A stretch of 64,000 bases of DNA from Frankiaceae bacterium (GTDB taxonomy: Bacteria; Actinomycetota; Actinomycetes; BP-191). Under the pieces are notes generated by a model, which was not told where the DNA came from, searched no databases, and saw only the letters and a program-made list of their open reading frames with translations. The stretch spans positions 1-64,000 of the forward strand of contig DATMES010000020.1 in assembly GCA_035556555.1 (NCBI GenBank). Reading direction: 5' to 3'. How positions within the stretch are numbered: position 1 is the stretch's first letter; each line of letters begins with the position of its first letter. Below are positions 62,227-64,000 of this stretch, one piece after another. The position numbers and the translations under genes are program-made.

Positions 62227-62877
62227 CTACACCTGGCGGTCGGACAGGCGGGCTGCGTACGCCGCGGCCTGCGTACGGCGCTCCATGCCCAGCTTGGCGA
62301 GCATGTTCGAGACGTAGTTCTTGACGGTCTTCTCGGCGAGGTGGATCTCCTCGGCGATCTGCCGGTTGGTGAGCCCCTGGCCGATGAGCTCGAGGATGCG
62401 CCGTTCCTGGTCGGTGAGCTTGCCGAGCCGTTCCTCGCGCTCGTTGCCCTCCCGCAGCCGCTGCAGGACCCGTGACGTGATCGACGGGTCGAGCAGCGAG
62501 CGCCCCGCGGCGACGGTACGGAGGTTGTCGACCAGGTCGGTGCCGCCGATGTTCTTGAGCAGGTAGCCGGCGGCTCCGGCGATGATCGAGTCGAACAGCG
62601 CGTCGTCGGAGTCCAGCGTCGACAGCATGAGGATGTTGACCTCGGGCACCTTGAGCCGGATCTCCCGGCACACCTCGATGCCGCTGCCGTCGGGCAGCTT
62701 CGCCTCGATGATGGCGACATCAGGGCGCAGCAACGGCAGCTGGGCCAGCGCCTCGGCGGACGACGTGGCCTCGCCGACGATGCTGAACTCCGCGGTGCCG
62801 CGGAGCAGGTCGACGATTCCCCGCCGGACCAGCTCCGCGTCGTCCACGAGATAGACGCGTGTGCTGTCCCCGATCAT
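62227..62877 (-). CDS. NarL/DevR-type response regulator with Glu at the phosphorylation site
   Basis: The 216-residue product has a receiver domain (about 5-120) and a LuxR helix-turn-helix (LTDQERRILELIGQGLTNRQ; IAEEIHLAEKTVKNYVSNML, about 155-200). The acidic pair D12-D13 and the switch Lys (LLKNIG) are present, but the phospho-acceptor position reads PDVAIIEAKLPDG, giving Glu58 where active receivers have Asp (LDVRLPDG). Glu often mimics the phosphorylated state, so the regulator may be always active. Overall it is most like mycobacterial DevR (DosR). No histidine kinase gene is next to it. The start ATG 62877 is supported by the MIGDSTRVYLVDD N-terminus. Confidence 0.9.
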   Translation of the reverse strand: MIGDSTRVYLVDDAELVRRGIVDLLRGTAEFSIVGEATSSAEALAQLPLLRPDVAIIEAKLPDGSGIEVCREIRLKVPEVNILMLSTLDSDDALFDSIIAGAAGYLLKNIGGTDLVDNLRTVAAGRSLLDPSITSRVLQRLREGNEREERLGKLTDQERRILELIGQGLTNRQIAEEIHLAEKTVKNYVSNMLAKLGMERRTQAAAYAARLSDRQV

Positions 62878-62910
62878 GGGACGGAGCGTAGTCGTTTCCG
62901 GGCGATAGCC

Positions 62911-63519
62911 CTACGACTTCCCGCCGCCCTTGCCTCGACGGAGCCCCAGAAGCCCGCCCTTGGCGGCCGGCTTGGCCGCCGTCTTGGCGGTCGGCTGGCC
63001 CGCCGCGGCGGCCGCGGTGGGGGAGGTCAGGTTGGCCGGCGCCTCGTCGGGGGCCTCCGGCTGCGGGGTGTCGGGCACCTCGTTGCGCGCGGCCTCCATG
63101 GTCTCGAACAGCTCGACGAGCGGCTTGCGCCCGAGGGCCTCGCGGACCTTCGGGAACATCTCCTGCTCTTCCTCCTCGACGTGGTGGCGGACGCTCTCCA
63201 TGAGCACCTTCACCTTGGCGTCGAACCGCTCCTCGTCGCCGTTCATCCCCTCGAGCTCCGACAGCGTCCACTTGACGATGTGGTGCTCCTCGAGGCCCTC
63301 GAGCACGACGTCCTCCGCCTCCTCGACGGACTTGCGGACCGCCGGGTAGAACACCTGCTCCTCGACCGCGGCGTGCACGGACAGCTCGCGGATGATCTCG
63401 CCGACGACCTGGCGCTTGTCGGTGGCGCTGCCGTCGTTCTTCTCGAGCTTCTCGAACGCCTTGAACAGCTTCTCGACCTTCTTGTGGTCGTCGCGCAGGC
63501 TCGTGATCGCGTCGGGCAT
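62911..63519 (-). CDS. Hemerythrin HHE-domain protein
   Basis: The 202-residue product carries a hemerythrin-like di-iron site: SLRDDHKKVEKLF, LSVHAAVEEQVFYPAV, LEEHHIVKWTL and VRHHVEEEEQEMFPKV provide the His and carboxylate ligands in a four-helix bundle (about 1-145). The rest is an Ala/Pro/Lys-rich disordered tail ending in RRGKGGGKS. Such proteins in actinobacteria bind oxygen, nitric oxide or peroxide and are often stress-linked. The ATG 63519 is chosen; a longer start would add 14 residues without coding character. It lies 10 bases from the next gene and may be co-transcribed with it. Confidence 0.92.
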   Translation of the reverse strand: MPDAITSLRDDHKKVEKLFKAFEKLEKNDGSATDKRQVVGEIIRELSVHAAVEEQVFYPAVRKSVEEAEDVVLEGLEEHHIVKWTLSELEGMNGDEERFDAKVKVLMESVRHHVEEEEQEMFPKVREALGRKPLVELFETMEAARNEVPDTPQPEAPDEAPANLTSPTAAAAAGQPTAKTAAKPAAKGGLLGLRRGKGGGKS

Positions 63520-63529
63520 GGTCGTCCTC

Positions 63530-64000
63530 TCAGAGTGAACGCAGCCGCGGCAGCAGCTCACGTTCGAAGAAGGTCAGGAAACCGGCCTGGTCGGGGCCGA
63601 TCTGGTGGAAGTAGACGTGGTCGAACCCCGCGTCGGCGTAGGTGCGGAACGCCTCGGCGTACGGCTCGGGGTCGGGTCCGCACGGCGTGTGCTCGGTGGC
63701 CTGCTCCTCGGTGAGCATCTCGGCGGCCGCCTCGAAGTACGACGGCAGCGCCAGCTCCTGGGCCAGCTGGCCGGTGATGCCGGAGTTGGGCCAGATCTCG
63801 AACGCGGTCTTGCGGCCCTCCGCCTCCGACGAGGCCCAGCAGCAGGTCACCTGCGCGAAGCAGGGCCCGTCGCCGCCGGCCTTGCGGAACGTCTCGACGA
63901 GCCCGCTGTCGGGGCTCATGCCCCAGTAGCCGTCGCCGATCCGCCCGGCCAGCTCGGTGGCCTTCTCGCCGGCGCCGGACACGATGATCGGCGGCTTGGT
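63530..64000 (-). CDS. F420-type LLM-class oxidoreductase (N-terminus outside the window)
   Basis: The last 156 codons of a luciferase-like monooxygenase-family enzyme are visible, reading PPIIVSGAGEKATELAGRIG at the window edge, then GDGYWGMSPDSGLVETFRKA and the C-terminal DHVYFHQIGPDQAGFLTFFE. This pattern matches the actinobacterial F420-dependent G6PD-like group, whose members reduce or oxidise unknown substrates with coenzyme F420. The start is missing. The gene is followed after 10 bases by the hemerythrin gene in the same direction. Confidence 0.85.
   Translation of the reverse strand, partial: TKPPIIVSGAGEKATELAGRIGDGYWGMSPDSGLVETFRKAGGDGPCFAQVTCCWASSEAEGRKTAFEIWPNSGITGQLAQELALPSYFEAAAEMLTEEQATEHTPCGPDPEPYAEAFRTYADAGFDHVYFHQIGPDQAGFLTFFERELLPRLRSL

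Overview
The window is very GC-rich DNA from an actinomycete. The evidence is a BldC regulator nearly identical to the Streptomyces protein, a DnaK operon controlled by HspR through a HAIR-type site, a SigB/F-type sigma factor, valine dehydrogenase, a DUF3072 protein, an F420-type luciferase-like enzyme, many GTG starts and GC-saturated third codon positions. The genus cannot be told from the sequence. No phage, transposase, integrase or CRISPR array was seen.

Layout. 1-6.6 kb: heat-shock operon dnaK-grpE-dnaJ-hspR-clpB on the minus strand, with clpB cut by the window edge. 6.6-13.6 kb: membrane and secreted proteins, a Fe-S reductase of the heterodisulfide-reductase type, an MFS transporter running into tRNA-Gly, and two small DUF4190-like membrane proteins. 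13.8-22.2 kb: a sigma factor fused to a STAS domain, galactokinase, a remnant of an FAD oxidoreductase, a VOC protein, a phosphotransferase and an SDR divergent around a palindrome, then small conserved genes and a YbaK-type deacylase. 22.2-31 kb: a beta-propeller surface protein with a frameshifted signal peptide, a second SDR, a membrane-anchored M16-like protein, an acyl-CoA dehydrogenase behind a TetR-type palindrome, a small secreted protein and a discoidin-like membrane protein. 31.6-37 kb: thioredoxin-NHL protein, valine dehydrogenase, signal peptidase I and bldC, enclosed by a 54-bp inverted repeat. 38-39.6 kb: tRNA-Glu-Asp-Phe operon, a HEPN-type gene pair and tRNA-Lys. 39.9-52.7 kb: one 4,275-residue secreted calcium-binding RTX protein, the dominant feature of the window. 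52.8-59.2 kb: autoregulated ArsR-type repressor with an MFS pump, a transketolase/E1-like enzyme, another MFS protein and msrB. 59.25-61.8 kb: a compositionally distinct two-gene module beside a RelE/Phd toxin-antitoxin pair. 61.9-64 kb: small secreted protein, a DevR-like response regulator, a hemerythrin and a partial F420-type oxidoreductase.

How it works together. The heat-shock operon is a complete disaggregation machine with its own repressor. The ArsR-MFS pair is a self-contained repressor and pump. Signal peptidase I may process the many Sec-exported proteins here, including the RTX giant.

Most notable beyond the genes are several dispersed structured repeats: a 150-168-bp palindromic family with apparent compensatory changes in its stems (three copies), a 54-bp repeat in inverted orientation (two copies, 51/54 identical), a 52-bp repeat (two copies) and a 60-67-bp hairpin repeat (two copies). 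Two regulatory proteins lack their normal phosphorylation residue: the STAS domain of the sigma fusion has Ala for Ser, and the response regulator has Glu for Asp. Two apparent single-base frameshifts (about 24,445 and 31,350) could be biological or sequencing errors.
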